A DNA stretch of 64,000 nucleotides from Candidatus Roseilinea sp. (GCA_026003755.1 BPHV01000005.1:62001-126000); one strand, 5' to 3'; shown: positions 1 to 9,649, counted from the first letter of the stretch. Notes: generated by a model not told the origin, from the letters alone. Numbers and translations are program-made.

Positions 1-2
1 GG

Positions 3-1697
3 CCCCCCACGCCGGCCGATGCCGACCCGGAACTTCATGCCCAAATGTTGCGCTCGATGTGGGAGAATCGCTACTGGGAGTATTTGGGCTTTCGCCGCCC
101 GGATCAGCCGCCCAAGCGCATTTTGCCGGGGGGCTGGACCGCCGGCGGGGCGATTCCGGACACGGCGGTGGTTGACGATGCCTATGTGTATGCCTTCAGC
201 CAGTTGCAGAACAGCACGCCGGCCTATTACGCTATGCTGGCGCCGGTGCAGGCGCTGGTAGTGCATTGGCCGATTGATGACCAGTTGCGCGCGTTGCGCC
301 TGGCCTCGCGGGTGATTTTTGCGCTGGGGGTGGCGTTCATCGTGCTGACCGCTGGCGAGGTGATGGGCTGGCGCACCTGGCCGGTGCTGGGCGCCGGCGC
401 CTTTGCCGTGTTGCAGCCGATGTTTGTGTACATCGGCAGCGGGGTGAACAACGACAACGGGGTGATGCTGTTTGCCTCGGCGGCGGCGTGGCAGTTGGCG
501 GCCGGCTGGCGGCGCGGTTACTCTTGGCGGCGGGTGGCGTTGATCGCGGTGTTGATCGCGCTGGCGGTGCTGGCCAAGCGCACGGGGGTGTTTCTGGTGG
601 CATGGGCGCCGCTGGTGCTGGGGGCGTGGTGGTTGCGCCGCCGAGCGCCGGCGACGCGCCGGCGGGTCTTGCTGGCGGCCGGCGCCTTGGGAGTGAGCGT
701 GCTGGCGTTGGCCGGCGCGCTTTACTTCGTCCCCGGCCCGGTCCCGGCCAACTGGCGCAGCGCGGCGCGCTGGGAGCCGGCCTGGACGCAGGAAGCAGCC
801 CGCGATGGCGGGCGGGCGTTTCGCCTGCGCGCCGGCGCAGCGCCTTCCGCCGCCTGGGTGCGCACTACCGTGCGGCGGCCGGTGGGCTTGGCCGATGGCG
901 CGATGCTGACGCTGGAGGGCTGGGCGCTGGGATGGGCGGCGGTGCGGCTGGATGACGACGTGGGCAATACGGCGCGCGTTAGCCTAGAGGCCGCCGGCTG
1001 GCGGCCGCTGCGCGCGACTATGCCGCTGGACCCGCGCGCGACGCGCCTGACGGTGTGGCTGATGGCGGGCGAGCCGGGGCGGACGGCGTTGTTTGACGGC
1101 TTGACGCTGCGCGCCGGCGATGTGCGGTTGCCCCTGCCCAATCCGTCTGCCGAGACGGCGCGGCCTTTGTTGGCCGAGCTGTTGCTGGCGGTGGCCGAGC
1201 CGTTGGGGGTGTATGGCCAGATGGTGCGTTTCGTCAATGACTATCGGGCCAACCTGGCGGCTTTTGGGGAACGCCTGCCGACGGCGATTGCGTTTGTGCA
1301 ACAGAGCTTCTGGGGCAAGTTTGGCATCTTTGCGCGGGCGGCCAATCCCACCCTACCCATGGGCTGGGTGACCTTGCTGGCGATGGGCGTTGGGGCGGCG
1401 TTGGCGCTGGCGGCGCGCGACGTGGTCGAGCGCCGGCCTGATCCCGACGCGGCGGCGCTGTTGGCGCTGTGGGGCGTGGGTCTGGGCTTGCTGGTGGCGC
1501 AGACCTTCGCGCCGCTGCTCAGCTTCGCCGCCGAGGGCACCTGGCTGCCGCAGGGCCGGTATCTGTTCGGGGGGATGGCGGTGCTGAGCCTGATGGTCGC
1601 AAAAGAGAGTCGCCTATCGCTGATCGCGGTCGTCCTCGTCCTCGCTATACTCAGCCTGAGGCTGTTTGGGGATGCGGTACGCTTTTTCTACAGGTAG
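3..1697 (+). CDS. DUF2142-like polytopic membrane protein (5' end outside window)
   Basis: The reading frame is open from the first bases of the window, upstream of the first ATG at 45, so this is the 3' part of a longer gene. The product has many hydrophobic segments, a central soluble loop (roughly residues 230-400 of the visible part) that looks like a beta-sandwich, and the sequence YIGSGVNNDNGVM at the end of one helix. That NND signature after a Pro-Gln-rich helix start is typical of DUF2142 and related GT-C-fold proteins, which are suspected of cell-surface polysaccharide assembly. It converges with, and overlaps by 10 nt, the minus-strand hydrolase that follows. Family assignment is by motif memory; substrate unknown. 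Confidence 0.7.
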   Translation, partial: PPTPADADPELHAQMLRSMWENRYWEYLGFRRPDQPPKRILPGGWTAGGAIPDTAVVDDAYVYAFSQLQNSTPAYYAMLAPVQALVVHWPIDDQLRALRLASRVIFALGVAFIVLTAGEVMGWRTWPVLGAGAFAVLQPMFVYIGSGVNNDNGVMLFASAAAWQLAAGWRRGYSWRRVALIAVLIALAVLAKRTGVFLVAWAPLVLGAWWLRRRAPATRRRVLLAAGALGVSVLALAGALYFVPGPVPANWRSAARWEPAWTQEAARDGGRAFRLRAGAAPSAAWVRTTVRRPVGLADGAMLTLEGWALGWAAVRLDDDVGNTARVSLEAAGWRPLRATMPLDPRATRLTVWLMAGEPGRTALFDGLTLRAGDVRLPLPNPSAETARPLLAELLLAVAEPLGVYGQMVRFVNDYRANLAAFGERLPTAIAFVQQSFWGKFGIFARAANPTLPMGWVTLLAMGVGAALALAARDVVERRPDPDAAALLALWGVGLGLLVAQTFAPLLSFAAEGTWLPQGRYLFGGMAVLSLMVAKESRLSLIAVVLVLAILSLRLFGDAVRFFYR

Positions 1698-3193
1698 CCT
1701 AGCTGGCGCAGGCGTTGCTCAATGATGGCTTGGTCTTCAGGCGAGACGAAGGATTGCTCCTGAATATCGCTCTCTTGTCGTTGTGAAGTGGAACCTGATA
1801 TATTGAGCGCGTGCAGCAATCCGGGAGCAATATCAAGAATGCTCTTAGCGCCTTGTAGCGTGCCCAGTGTCGTCCACAAAATTCCGGTGGGGCGGTGGGT
1901 GCCGCTCAAGCCGGCTGATATCGGTGCAACAACTCCGTATTCGCGGAAGTGGCTATCAATCAGGAATCCTGCTTCGGCCTGGATAATCGCGTAGTGACGC
2001 CATGCGCTCGTCTGCGGGAGATTCCATAGTTCTGTCGGGAAGAGCACAGCCTTGATCAAGTTATGACCACTCACAGGGTGTCTCGCTTGTAAGAGCACAT
2101 CTCGGACTGTTGCCTCGAAGCCGGGTTGAATTTTCACCAGCCCGCAGTAGCCTCCAGAAAAGACGTAAGCAGGTGAGCGTTCCTCATCAACAAGCTCATC
2201 TCTCATGAGGCGACTGAGATTTCTCGTTGTCACACGCGGCTGGGCGGAGAACTTCATGCGTGCGCGCAGATTGAACACATCTAAGCGTTTGAGCAATCGC
2301 TGAATTTGCAGGGATCGGCGCAAGTGCTTTTCGCTAACCGACAAAGTAAGCAGTCCATGTTGAAGCAACAGCGGGTTGGGGCAAACTGCTTCATAAGCTG
2401 ATCCAAATCCGTGATCGGATAGGATAACAATCTCTTGAGGGTTTAAATTTTCAATCAGTTGGCGCAGCGCTTCGTCCAGCGTCGTGAAGAAGCGTGCAGC
2501 GCGTTGACGTTCATGCTCTGGACGGGAGGAGAAACGATAATCATTTGGATCAATCCATGCCCAGAACATGTGCTGGAAGGCGTCTAGAGCTTGGAATTGA
2601 ACACCAAACACGTCCCAGCCTCCTCCACCGAACTCCTTGTGCGCCGCCAGCGCAGCTTGTGCGACGGCGCGAATGTGGCGTTCGAGACGCGAGATGCTTC
2701 TTTCAGGGTTAACGATCGGCGAAGACATCTCTGGGTCTGGCAAGAAACCAGGAATGCTCTTTAAGCGTGCATCAAATTCAGGCGGCCAACTCCAGAGCGC
2801 TCCTTGGTGCGGCGCCGGTAGTCCGCTGACCATCACACCATTGATAGGCTTGGGTGGGTAGGTAAGCGGGAAGGCAATCATCGCGATGCGCCGGTCTTGT
2901 GCGGAAAGGCGTTGCCAAAAAGGCTCAGCTTTTAGCGACGTGCTGTTCACCAGGTGTTTGCCTGGAACCGTCGGATCTACAAAGTCGAGCACGCCGTGAT
3001 CGGCCGGCGTCACGCCGGTATAAATGGAAGCCCAAGCGGCTGGCGTGGCGTAAGGAGGGATAGATTCCAGAGCGCGTAGGGGGGCTTTAGCAAATAGACC
3101 ATCTAAGAAAGGCATGTGCCCTTGCGCTGCGAACTGGCGCAGTACATCGGCGCTGCCGCCATCTAATCCAATCAGAAGGATTTTTGTGCGCAT
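1688..3193 (-). CDS. Alkaline phosphatase superfamily (type I phosphodiesterase/nucleotide pyrophosphatase) protein
   Basis: A 501-residue metal-dependent hydrolase of the AlkP superfamily. The N-terminus carries the first metal ligand Asp11 in LIGLDGG and the presumed nucleophile Thr50 in PPYATPAAW; later DAFQH and LSDHGFG supply further metal-binding Asp/His residues. No signal peptide is visible, so it is probably cytoplasmic or acts on lipid-linked or nucleotide substrates. The open frame extends to 3346, but the start at 3193 (MRTKILLIG) matches the family N-terminus and leaves 113 nt to the divergent sulfotransferase gene. Base composition is visibly less GC-rich than in the core genes. 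Substrate (phospho- or sulfo-ester) cannot be told from sequence. Confidence 0.85.
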   Translation of the reverse strand: MRTKILLIGLDGGSADVLRQFAAQGHMPFLDGLFAKAPLRALESIPPYATPAAWASIYTGVTPADHGVLDFVDPTVPGKHLVNSTSLKAEPFWQRLSAQDRRIAMIAFPLTYPPKPINGVMVSGLPAPHQGALWSWPPEFDARLKSIPGFLPDPEMSSPIVNPERSISRLERHIRAVAQAALAAHKEFGGGGWDVFGVQFQALDAFQHMFWAWIDPNDYRFSSRPEHERQRAARFFTTLDEALRQLIENLNPQEIVILSDHGFGSAYEAVCPNPLLLQHGLLTLSVSEKHLRRSLQIQRLLKRLDVFNLRARMKFSAQPRVTTRNLSRLMRDELVDEERSPAYVFSGGYCGLVKIQPGFEATVRDVLLQARHPVSGHNLIKAVLFPTELWNLPQTSAWRHYAIIQAEAGFLIDSHFREYGVVAPISAGLSGTHRPTGILWTTLGTLQGAKSILDIAPGLLHALNISGSTSQRQESDIQEQSFVSPEDQAIIEQRLRQLGYL

Positions 3194-3306
3194 GTTCTTG
3201 TTGTTGAGGCTTGAGCGATGACCCTTCGGTTGACCGGGAAGATCGTCGGTAAATCTATGGTATGGTTGTTTCTCGCTGAAGCCTGGACATTCAGTCGGAA
3301 CGACAG

Positions 3307-4266
3307 ATGGAGTATTGTAATCAACCCGCTGATGGCAGTCATACACCCGTGGTCCTTCTTATCGTTAGTGCATCGCGTAGTGGCAGCACCGTCCTGTGTA
3401 ATCTGCTGGGCCAGACTAAAGGTGCGTTTGGGGTGGGTGAACTACACCGTCTGTGGGATACAGATGCATTCCCTAATCGCATGTGTAGCTGCGGGGAACT
3501 CGTTTCACAGTGTTCGGTCTGGCGCTCAGTGCTGGAAGCGTGCTATGGCTCGTCTGAGCCAAATTCGTTACGAGCGGTCTTTGCTGAAATTCAACGTCAT
3601 CGCGATGCCTGCACGCGCGTGCGCCATATGCTTGCGCCGTTTCAACCCTCTCAGCTACGCGCGCATCGCCAGCATTATTTGAGTGCGCTTGAAGCGATCT
3701 ACGCGGCGATTCAGAAGACGACCGGTTGTCGAGTCGTGGTGGATGCTTCTAAGCTGCCTGCCTATGCAGCCGTTCTGCTCGATTCTTGCAAGTTGGACGT
3801 GCGCGTTGTATTCTTGGTGCGCGATGCACGGGCTACTGCCTTCTCCTGGCGGCGGCGCAAGAGCACCACGGTTCGGGGGCGTGTGTTCACCACAGCGCAA
3901 TACAGCCCGCTGATGAGCGCTAAAGAATGGCTCATCACCAACTGGGCAGCGGAGCGCTTGGTTAGCCGGTTGAAGCCCGACCGGTATGTGCGCCTGCGTT
4001 ACGAAGATCTGATGCGCCGCCCTCGGCAGTGTTTGTGTCAGATCGCGCGCTGGGCCGGCATGAATGAGGACGACCTGCCGTTGCGCGGCCTTGATCAAGC
4101 GTTCCTGTCCACCGCACACCTGCTGGCCGGCAACCAGAATCGCTTCCATACCGGCTTGATCTCGTTGCGCCCTGACGAAGAATGGCGTAGCGCGATGGGT
4201 CGTTCAGAACGCTGGCTGGTGAGCTTGCTGACTGGGCCTTTGCTACGACGCTATGGATACCTATGA
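3307..4266 (+). CDS. Sulfotransferase family protein
   Basis: A 319-residue protein with the PAPS 5'-phosphosulfate-binding loop near the N-terminus (SASRSGSTVLCNLLG, about residues 21-35) and a second conserved stretch VVFLVRDARATAFSW resembling the 3'-phosphate-binding region, followed by VRLRYEDLMRRP, a common sulfotransferase signature. It probably transfers sulfate from PAPS to a glycan or lipid. The divergent AlkP-superfamily gene next door could act on a related ester (inference). The start at 3307 gives a complete family N-terminus. Confidence 0.85.
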   Translation: MEYCNQPADGSHTPVVLLIVSASRSGSTVLCNLLGQTKGAFGVGELHRLWDTDAFPNRMCSCGELVSQCSVWRSVLEACYGSSEPNSLRAVFAEIQRHRDACTRVRHMLAPFQPSQLRAHRQHYLSALEAIYAAIQKTTGCRVVVDASKLPAYAAVLLDSCKLDVRVVFLVRDARATAFSWRRRKSTTVRGRVFTTAQYSPLMSAKEWLITNWAAERLVSRLKPDRYVRLRYEDLMRRPRQCLCQIARWAGMNEDDLPLRGLDQAFLSTAHLLAGNQNRFHTGLISLRPDEEWRSAMGRSERWLVSLLTGPLLRRYGYL

Positions 4267-4314
4267 CCAGGATCGTCTGAGCCGCAGTTGCTGCTGGAAC
4301 TAAAGGAGAGCGAT

Positions 4315-5406
4315 TTGGCTTTGATAATTAAGGCTGTGTTTGCCCGTATCCTCTGCACCATTCGACAGGTTTTAATTTTTGCCGCCGGCGTTGTGTTGAT
4401 CGGTTGCACCGCCGATCACAACTCCCCTGGCGTGCCGACGGCTTCGCCTGCTGTTACACAGTCTGCTATGGCATCGAGCGCCGAGAGCTTGGCACAGACT
4501 CGCGCCCGATGTGAGCGTGAGCCTCTTGAGCAAGGTCGCATCCTGTTCACGCGCGCCTTCACTGACACCGATGGTCGTGTGCGATACGATCTTTTCTACC
4601 TGGATTTGCAAACGCGCGCCCTCCAGCGCGCCCTGCGCACCCCTCCATCTGATCGTCTGCCGCCGAGCGGCAATACTGCCCAGGGTTTGTTGATCCCTGG
4701 GCGGGTGGGGGGAAGTCTCTCACCTGATGGAACGCGAATCGCTTACTTCGATTTGACTGCTATCGTCGTGGCCGATGCAGACGGTTCAAATCCCCAGGTG
4801 GTGGATACTTCACTGCTGCGGTTGCATGACAACATTCAATGGGCCCCTGATGGCTCACGCATTGCCTATGCGGATTTCGTCTCGCGCTCGGCACGCATCG
4901 CAAGCGTGATGCCTCCATTTGAAGTGCGCGATGTCAAACCAGATATCCGTATCTTGAGCATTGTCTCGCTGAGTTTTCCCCACCCGCCCCTGCAAGGCCG
5001 TTGGCTCTATGCCGCAGGCTGCCCCGTAATAGATTCACGGTGCCCATTCCGCATGAACGCTTATCTCACCCCCCTACGGGAAGGCTATGCCCCGCCGAAG
5101 TTGGTGGGCGCTAACGCCACTCTCCCTCGGCAATCTCCTGTGTCTGGGCTGATTGCCGCGCTGTGGGTGAGTGGCGATCCGCCTTACCTTAGGCCGGGCG
5201 TGATCGAGTCGCCCGGCGATGATCCCTGGGTGCCTGCCGAAGCGCTTGTCTCTGGCGGGCTGAGCTGGTCGCCAAATGGTTGCGCCTTGGTTGCGCCTAC
5301 TCTCGATCAGCGTGATCTGTTTCTGTTTGACCTTGGACGCAGCGCTGTTACTCTCATTGACGTCCCAGACAGCCTGCAAAGCTTGCATCCGCAATGGGTA
5401 AGATGA
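4315..5406 (+). CDS. TolB/WD40-like beta-propeller lipoprotein
   Basis: A 363-residue exported protein. The TTG at 4315 is the preferred start because AAAGGAG (4302-4308) lies six bases upstream; the longer TTG frame from 4288 lacks such a site. The N-terminus is a hydrophobic segment ending in a lipobox (LIGC), so it is a predicted lipoprotein. The body has the PD40-type blade pattern (SPDGTRIAYFD, APDGSRIAYAD, SPNGCALV). It is followed after six bases by another propeller lipoprotein gene, suggesting co-transcription and tandem origin. Function unknown; such propellers usually bind proteins or glycans. Confidence 0.75.
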   Translation: MALIIKAVFARILCTIRQVLIFAAGVVLIGCTADHNSPGVPTASPAVTQSAMASSAESLAQTRARCEREPLEQGRILFTRAFTDTDGRVRYDLFYLDLQTRALQRALRTPPSDRLPPSGNTAQGLLIPGRVGGSLSPDGTRIAYFDLTAIVVADADGSNPQVVDTSLLRLHDNIQWAPDGSRIAYADFVSRSARIASVMPPFEVRDVKPDIRILSIVSLSFPHPPLQGRWLYAAGCPVIDSRCPFRMNAYLTPLREGYAPPKLVGANATLPRQSPVSGLIAALWVSGDPPYLRPGVIESPGDDPWVPAEALVSGGLSWSPNGCALVAPTLDQRDLFLFDLGRSAVTLIDVPDSLQSLHPQWVR

Positions 5407-5412
5407 ATAATC

Positions 5413-6391
5413 ATGAAAACATCCTATAGATATTTGGTGGTCGGTCTCACACTCGCCGCAATGATGAGTGCCGTGGGCTGTGGTCCCGCATCGCCTTCGC
5501 CTGAACCATCTGCCCTGCCCTCACCGTTGGTCAGTCCCTTGAATCCCAGTCCATCATCAGATCCTCTGGCCGGCTATGATCTTGTCTATGCCAAGAAGAT
5601 GGGGGCCGGGTACCAGCTTGCGCTTCAGTTCCAAGATGGCACCACGCGCACGTTTCCTGAATTGGGCTTTGTAATAGAGCCGGCCTGGTCGCCAGATGGC
5701 CGGCGCATTGCCTACACCGCTAACACAGATGGAAGCAGCTATAGTATCTTTATAGTCAATCGTGACGGTACCCGGAGCCACCCCGATCCTCAGGCGTAAG
5801 TTCGGTTATACCTGGGCTGCAGAGTGGTCCCCCGATGGCAGCAAGGTGCTTTTCTCTTCGAACGTCGAGGGGTTCGCTCAAATTTACGTGGTTGATCTCG
5901 ATGGTACATCGCCGCAGCCGCTGACTGAACCTACTGCCAATAGCTTTTTTGCAAGTTGGTCGCCCGACGGTCGGCGCATTGCCTTTACCTCGGATCGCAG
6001 TGGAGAGGGCGATAACGAAATCTTTGTGATGAACAGTGACGGCAGTGCAGCGCAGCAGATCACAAATAATGCCTTTGACGATGCGGCGCCGAGCTGGTCG
6101 CCCGATGGTCGCTTGATCGCGTATCATTCTTATGCTCAGGGGGTAATGAACATCTACCTCTACGATTTGTCAAGCCGCCAGTCGCGTCCGCTCACTAAAG
6201 AATCCCTGCCGCTGCGCTTCCCACACTGGACGCCCGATGGGCGATACGTGCTTGCTACGCAAGAGGTTGTGGTTGACGCGCAGTTTGATGCCGTGGTCAT
6301 TGACGCTGGCACCGGCCAAATCGTGCAGCGCATCCCCAATGCGCAATGGCTGCGTGCTTATCTGAGCCAGGGTAGACCATCGAGTAAATGA
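5413..6391 (+). pseudogene. TolB-like beta-propeller lipoprotein, interrupted by a +1 frameshift
   Basis: The first part starts at ATG 5413 with a signal peptide and lipobox (MSAVGC), then a Pro/Ser-rich linker and a blade containing WSPDGRRIAYT. Its frame ends at 5799. The remaining blades (WSPDGSKVLFSS, WSPDGRRIAFTSDRS, WSPDGRLIAYHS, WTPDGRYVLAT) continue in another frame that overlaps from 5762 and ends at 6391. Removing one C from the CCC at 5771-5773 restores a continuous propeller of about 325 residues. Either the gene is broken or the assembly has an extra base. It is a tandem neighbour and likely paralogue of the lipoprotein upstream. Confidence 0.75.
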
Positions 6392-6527
6392 ACCGTTGCT
6401 TATGCGACGGTTGTGGGCGCTTGATCCCGATGACATGACGGCTGATCATCATAAATTGTGTAGCCCTTTCTGCCTCTCGAGCTAGAAGTCTGACGGGCGA
6501 TTAACCGTGTCTAACCCAAAAGCACTA

Positions 6528-6556
6528 TTGCATCTGCGCTCGATCTGGCTCATACT
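6528..6556 (+). promoter_or_regulatory. Putative sigma-70-type promoter for the four-repeat secreted protein
   Basis: TTGCAT (6528-6533) and CATACT (6551-6556) are separated by 17 bp in the 238-nt gap upstream of the gene at 6630. The leader then contains short inverted repeats (AGCTT...AAGCT and CTAG...CTAG) and a clear Shine-Dalgarno sequence. Prediction by eye only. Confidence 0.4.
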
Positions 6557-6629
6557 GAGCGCAGGCTATTTGAGGATAGCTGAAAGCTTATGTTTAAGCT
6601 CTAGTAAGTTCTAGAAGGAGTGAGTTTTG

Positions 6630-8264
6630 ATGAAGAAAAAGACCCTTATCTCAATCGGCGCGGCGGCGGCCTTGCTGGTCAACGCCGGCATGGCCATGGC
6701 AGCCCCGCCTAATCCCGGCAGCGGCACGTCTTTCGGCCGGGTGATGAATGCCAGCAGCAGTTCCGCCGCAGTGGTCGTTCAGTACATTGACAGCACCGGC
6801 ACCGTGGCTGCTTCGCGCAGCGTAAGCGGCTTGGCCCCTTATGGCGCCACCACCATTGCCCCAAGCGCCGGCGATGTCACTCCCGCCCTGCCCAGCAACT
6901 GGTCCGGCTCGGTCATCGCCTCTTCTGACCAGCCCCTCGTCGGCTTGACCTATATTAACTGGACCGGCGGCGGGGGCGGCGCAGGCTTTTGCCAGACTGC
7001 CACGGGCCTGTGCGGCGATGACAAGCACAGCGCCGACTACAATGCTACCACTGCGCCCAGCGACAACCTGTTCTTCCCCTCGGTCGCACGGCGTGATCAA
7101 GAAGCGGGCAAGCTGTATGTGCAAAACACCAACGCTCCGGGCGGCGCGTCGGCGACAGCTTACTTTAACTTCTATGATCGCTTTGGCAATGCCTTCTCGG
7201 GCAATCCGGTCATCCGCACCATCCCGGCCGGCGCACAAGTCACCCTCGATATGTTCACTGCGCCAGAGCTGAATGTTTCATTCTTCAACGACTTCCTCGG
7301 CTCGGTGTATGTGACGGCCACCCAACCCATCGCCGGCGCAGCCATTCACACCTGGTTCTACGGCTCGTTCGGCTACACCGCCAAGCCGCGCAGCTCCGCC
7401 AGCACCAACATCCTCTTCCCCAAAGTGGTGCGGCGCTGTCTGGCCGGCCAGGGCTGCACCAACGCGGCCAGCCTTACTGAGCCGAACTTCACCGACTCGA
7501 CGGGCATAGTGTGCGCCAATACTTCCGAGACCCTCTCGGCCAGCATCACCATCACCTTCACCAACCGCGCCGGCACGGTGGAGTCGGTGTACAGCGAGAA
7601 CATCGCCCCGCTTTCCTCGCGCGGTTACAACACCCGCTTCGGCGCTAATTTGCCGGCCGCGCAGCGCGACCTCATTCGCGGTCTGGATTTGGGCGGCACT
7701 CCGTCGCAGCCCGCCTTCATTGGCTCAGCGCAGGTCACCTCGAGTCAGCCCTTGATCTGCATCGCCAAGCAGATCTACGACAAAGACAGCACAGCGATTA
7801 ACACTGGCGCCGGCGATCCGGACAGCGTGTCGCGCCAGTCGCTGGGTTACAACGGCATTAACTTGAGCGACGCCAAGACCGAGATCCTCTTGCCGGTGGC
7901 CTGGCGCATCAACAATCAGCCTTCGTGCGGCTTTTGGCGTTACACCGGCTTGATCGTGCAGAACGCCGGCAGCAGCCCCGCCACCGTGACAGTGTATGCC
8001 TACAACACTGCCGGCGCACTGGTGAATACCTGGGTTGATCCCACCTCACTGAATCCGCTCACCCCGCGCGGCTACAATACCCGCTTCAATGCTGGATCGG
8101 GGTATGGAACAGATAGTGGAGTAATTGCTGCCTTGGGGGCTAACTTCGACGGCACGCTGCGCCTGGTCTCGACGCAGCCGCTGGTGGCTGTGGCCGAGAG
8201 CTGGCAGAACTGCAGCAGTGGTTCCAACCCGATGACCGACTCGAACATCACCGAGCTGAACTGA
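6630..8264 (+). CDS. Secreted protein with four internal repeats
   Basis: A 544-residue protein with a strong Sec signal peptide (MKKKTLISIGAAAALL, cleavage likely after AMA). AAGGAG at 6615-6620 lies nine bases before ATG 6630. The mature part contains four divergent copies of a domain of about 100-130 residues: each starts with an alternating beta-strand pattern (AVVVQYIDSTG; TAYFNFYDRFGN; SITITFTNRAGT; TVTVYAYNTAG), has a Gly/Pro turn with 'APYG', 'PAGAQ' or 'RGYNTRF', and ends with GS-V-(T/S)S-QP-(L/I) followed by an aromatic strand. The pattern suggests Ig-like surface domains. No catalytic motif or membrane anchor is seen. A strong terminator follows directly, so it is probably monocistronic. 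I do not recognise a named family. Confidence 0.8.
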   Translation: MKKKTLISIGAAAALLVNAGMAMAAPPNPGSGTSFGRVMNASSSSAAVVVQYIDSTGTVAASRSVSGLAPYGATTIAPSAGDVTPALPSNWSGSVIASSDQPLVGLTYINWTGGGGGAGFCQTATGLCGDDKHSADYNATTAPSDNLFFPSVARRDQEAGKLYVQNTNAPGGASATAYFNFYDRFGNAFSGNPVIRTIPAGAQVTLDMFTAPELNVSFFNDFLGSVYVTATQPIAGAAIHTWFYGSFGYTAKPRSSASTNILFPKVVRRCLAGQGCTNAASLTEPNFTDSTGIVCANTSETLSASITITFTNRAGTVESVYSENIAPLSSRGYNTRFGANLPAAQRDLIRGLDLGGTPSQPAFIGSAQVTSSQPLICIAKQIYDKDSTAINTGAGDPDSVSRQSLGYNGINLSDAKTEILLPVAWRINNQPSCGFWRYTGLIVQNAGSSPATVTVYAYNTAGALVNTWVDPTSLNPLTPRGYNTRFNAGSGYGTDSGVIAALGANFDGTLRLVSTQPLVAVAESWQNCSSGSNPMTDSNITELN

Positions 8265-8297
8265 ATCGGGCGACGGTTCCGACCGATGATCTTCGTG

Positions 8298-8338
8298 ATT
8301 GCACGGCGGTGCTGCGACAGCGCCGCCGTGCAATTTTT
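8298..8338 (+). terminator. Intrinsic terminator after the four-repeat secreted protein
   Basis: A near-perfect stem (left arm from ATTGCACGGCGG at 8298, right arm CCGCCGTGCAAT to 8334) with an inner GCTG/CAGC extension and a three-base loop is followed by a TTTTT tract. It lies 34 nt after the stop at 8264. Confidence 0.9.
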
Positions 8339-8398
8339 GTAGCGCGCTTTGGGTCCTCATCGGCGTCCGGCGCGAGTTTTGTGGCACAATCGGGCGGT

Positions 8399-9649
8399 AT
8401 GCGCATTTTGGCCATCACCCGCACCTACCGCGTTACCGGCGGAGCCGACAGCTACGCCCTGGCCGTGCAGGCGGCGCTGGAGGCGCGCGGGCATGTGGTC
8501 ATCCCGTTTGCGGCGCGGCATCCGGCCAACCGCCCCACGCCCTGGGCGCGCTATTTCCCGCCCGATCTGGGGTTCAGCCATTACGGCGCGCGTGACAAGC
8601 TGCGCGCGCTGGTGCGCGCGCTGAGCGGCGGCCCGGCGGTGCGCGCGCTGGGCCGATTGCTTGAGGCGACGCCCGTAGATGTGGCGCACGTCCACACCAC
8701 TTTTCATCAGGTGATGCCGCCGGCGGCGTTTGCCCTGCTGCGCCGGCGTGGCGTGCCTGTGGTGATGACCGTCCACGACTATAAGCTGGTGTGTCCCACT
8801 TATTGGCAGTATGTGGCCGATGAAGATGTCATCTGTCGGCGTTGCGGCGGACGGCGCTTTTACCATGCCGCGCTGCGCGGCTGCACTGGCCGCGGCCTGG
8901 GCGGTTTTTTGAAGGGCGTGCTGCTCGCGCTCGAGGCGTATTGGGCGCGCTGGACGGGCGCCTACAACAGTGTGGCCTGCTTCATCTGTCCCAGCCAAGC
9001 CATGCGCGATCAGCTTATGACTTACGGTTTGGCCGAACATCGAGTGTGCCAGTTGCCCTACTTGGTGGCGCCGGCAACCGGTCAAGACTTAGGCTTGACC
9101 GAAGAAGACCCCCGCTTGTTGCTCTTCGTGGGTCGGCTGGTGCCGGAGAAGGGCGCGCTGTGGCTGGCGCAGGCGCTGGCGGGCGGCCCCTGGCAATTGG
9201 TGATCGTGGGCGACGGCCCTCAGCGCGCGGCCATCGAGGCGTTGGCGGGGCAGTTCCCCAACCTGCGCTGCGTGGGATGGGCGGGGCCTGCGGCGGTGCA
9301 AGTCTGGATGCGCCGCGCGACCGCCCTGATCGTGCCCTCGCTGTGGCCGGAAAATTCGCCGATGGTGATCTACGAAGCCTGTGCGCTGGGGCTGCCGGTG
9401 ATCGCCGCTCAAGTAGGCGGCATCCCGGAGCTGGTGCGCGACGGCGAGAACGGACTGTTGTTCGCGCGCGGCGACGCCGAAGGGCTGCGCGCTTGTTTAC
9501 ACCGTCTGGCTAATGAAGCGGGGCTACGCGCGCGGCTGAGCGCGGGCGCGCAGGCGCATGCCGCCGAGTGGAGCCCAGAGCATCATCTGGAGCGCCTGCT
9601 GAGCATTTATGAACACGCCATCGCTGCCGGCCGTGCTGGCCGTGAATAA
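8399..9649 (+). CDS. Glycosyltransferase family 4 protein
   Basis: A 416-residue GT-B-fold retaining glycosyltransferase. N-terminal acceptor domain MRILAITRTY with a GGAD loop; the C-terminal donor domain has VGRLVPEKG and the E-x7-E pair (Glu318, Glu326) in ENSPMVIYEACALGLP. A cysteine cluster (Cys146, Cys149, Cys162) sits between the domains, a known feature of one GT4 subgroup. The frame is open from 8309, but that would begin inside the terminator; ATG 8399 gives the standard family N-terminus. The next GT4 gene overlaps its 3' end by 41 nt, so the two are probably translated from one mRNA. Likely role: surface polysaccharide assembly in the cytoplasm. Confidence 0.9.
   Translation: MRILAITRTYRVTGGADSYALAVQAALEARGHVVIPFAARHPANRPTPWARYFPPDLGFSHYGARDKLRALVRALSGGPAVRALGRLLEATPVDVAHVHTTFHQVMPPAAFALLRRRGVPVVMTVHDYKLVCPTYWQYVADEDVICRRCGGRRFYHAALRGCTGRGLGGFLKGVLLALEAYWARWTGAYNSVACFICPSQAMRDQLMTYGLAEHRVCQLPYLVAPATGQDLGLTEEDPRLLLFVGRLVPEKGALWLAQALAGGPWQLVIVGDGPQRAAIEALAGQFPNLRCVGWAGPAAVQVWMRRATALIVPSLWPENSPMVIYEACALGLPVIAAQVGGIPELVRDGENGLLFARGDAEGLRACLHRLANEAGLRARLSAGAQAHAAEWSPEHHLERLLSIYEHAIAAGRAGRE

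Noticed and set aside
488-955. Long ORF overlapping the DUF2142-like gene
   Set aside because: Arg/Gly/Ala-rich shadow frame typical of high-GC coding DNA; the overlapping frame has proper membrane helices.
4780-4805. GGTTCAAATCCC resembling a tRNA T-arm
   Set aside because: It lies inside the propeller lipoprotein frame and no acceptor or anticodon stems surround it.
8309-8398. Upstream extension of the first GT4 gene
   Set aside because: It would begin inside the intrinsic terminator and adds residues unlike the family N-terminus.
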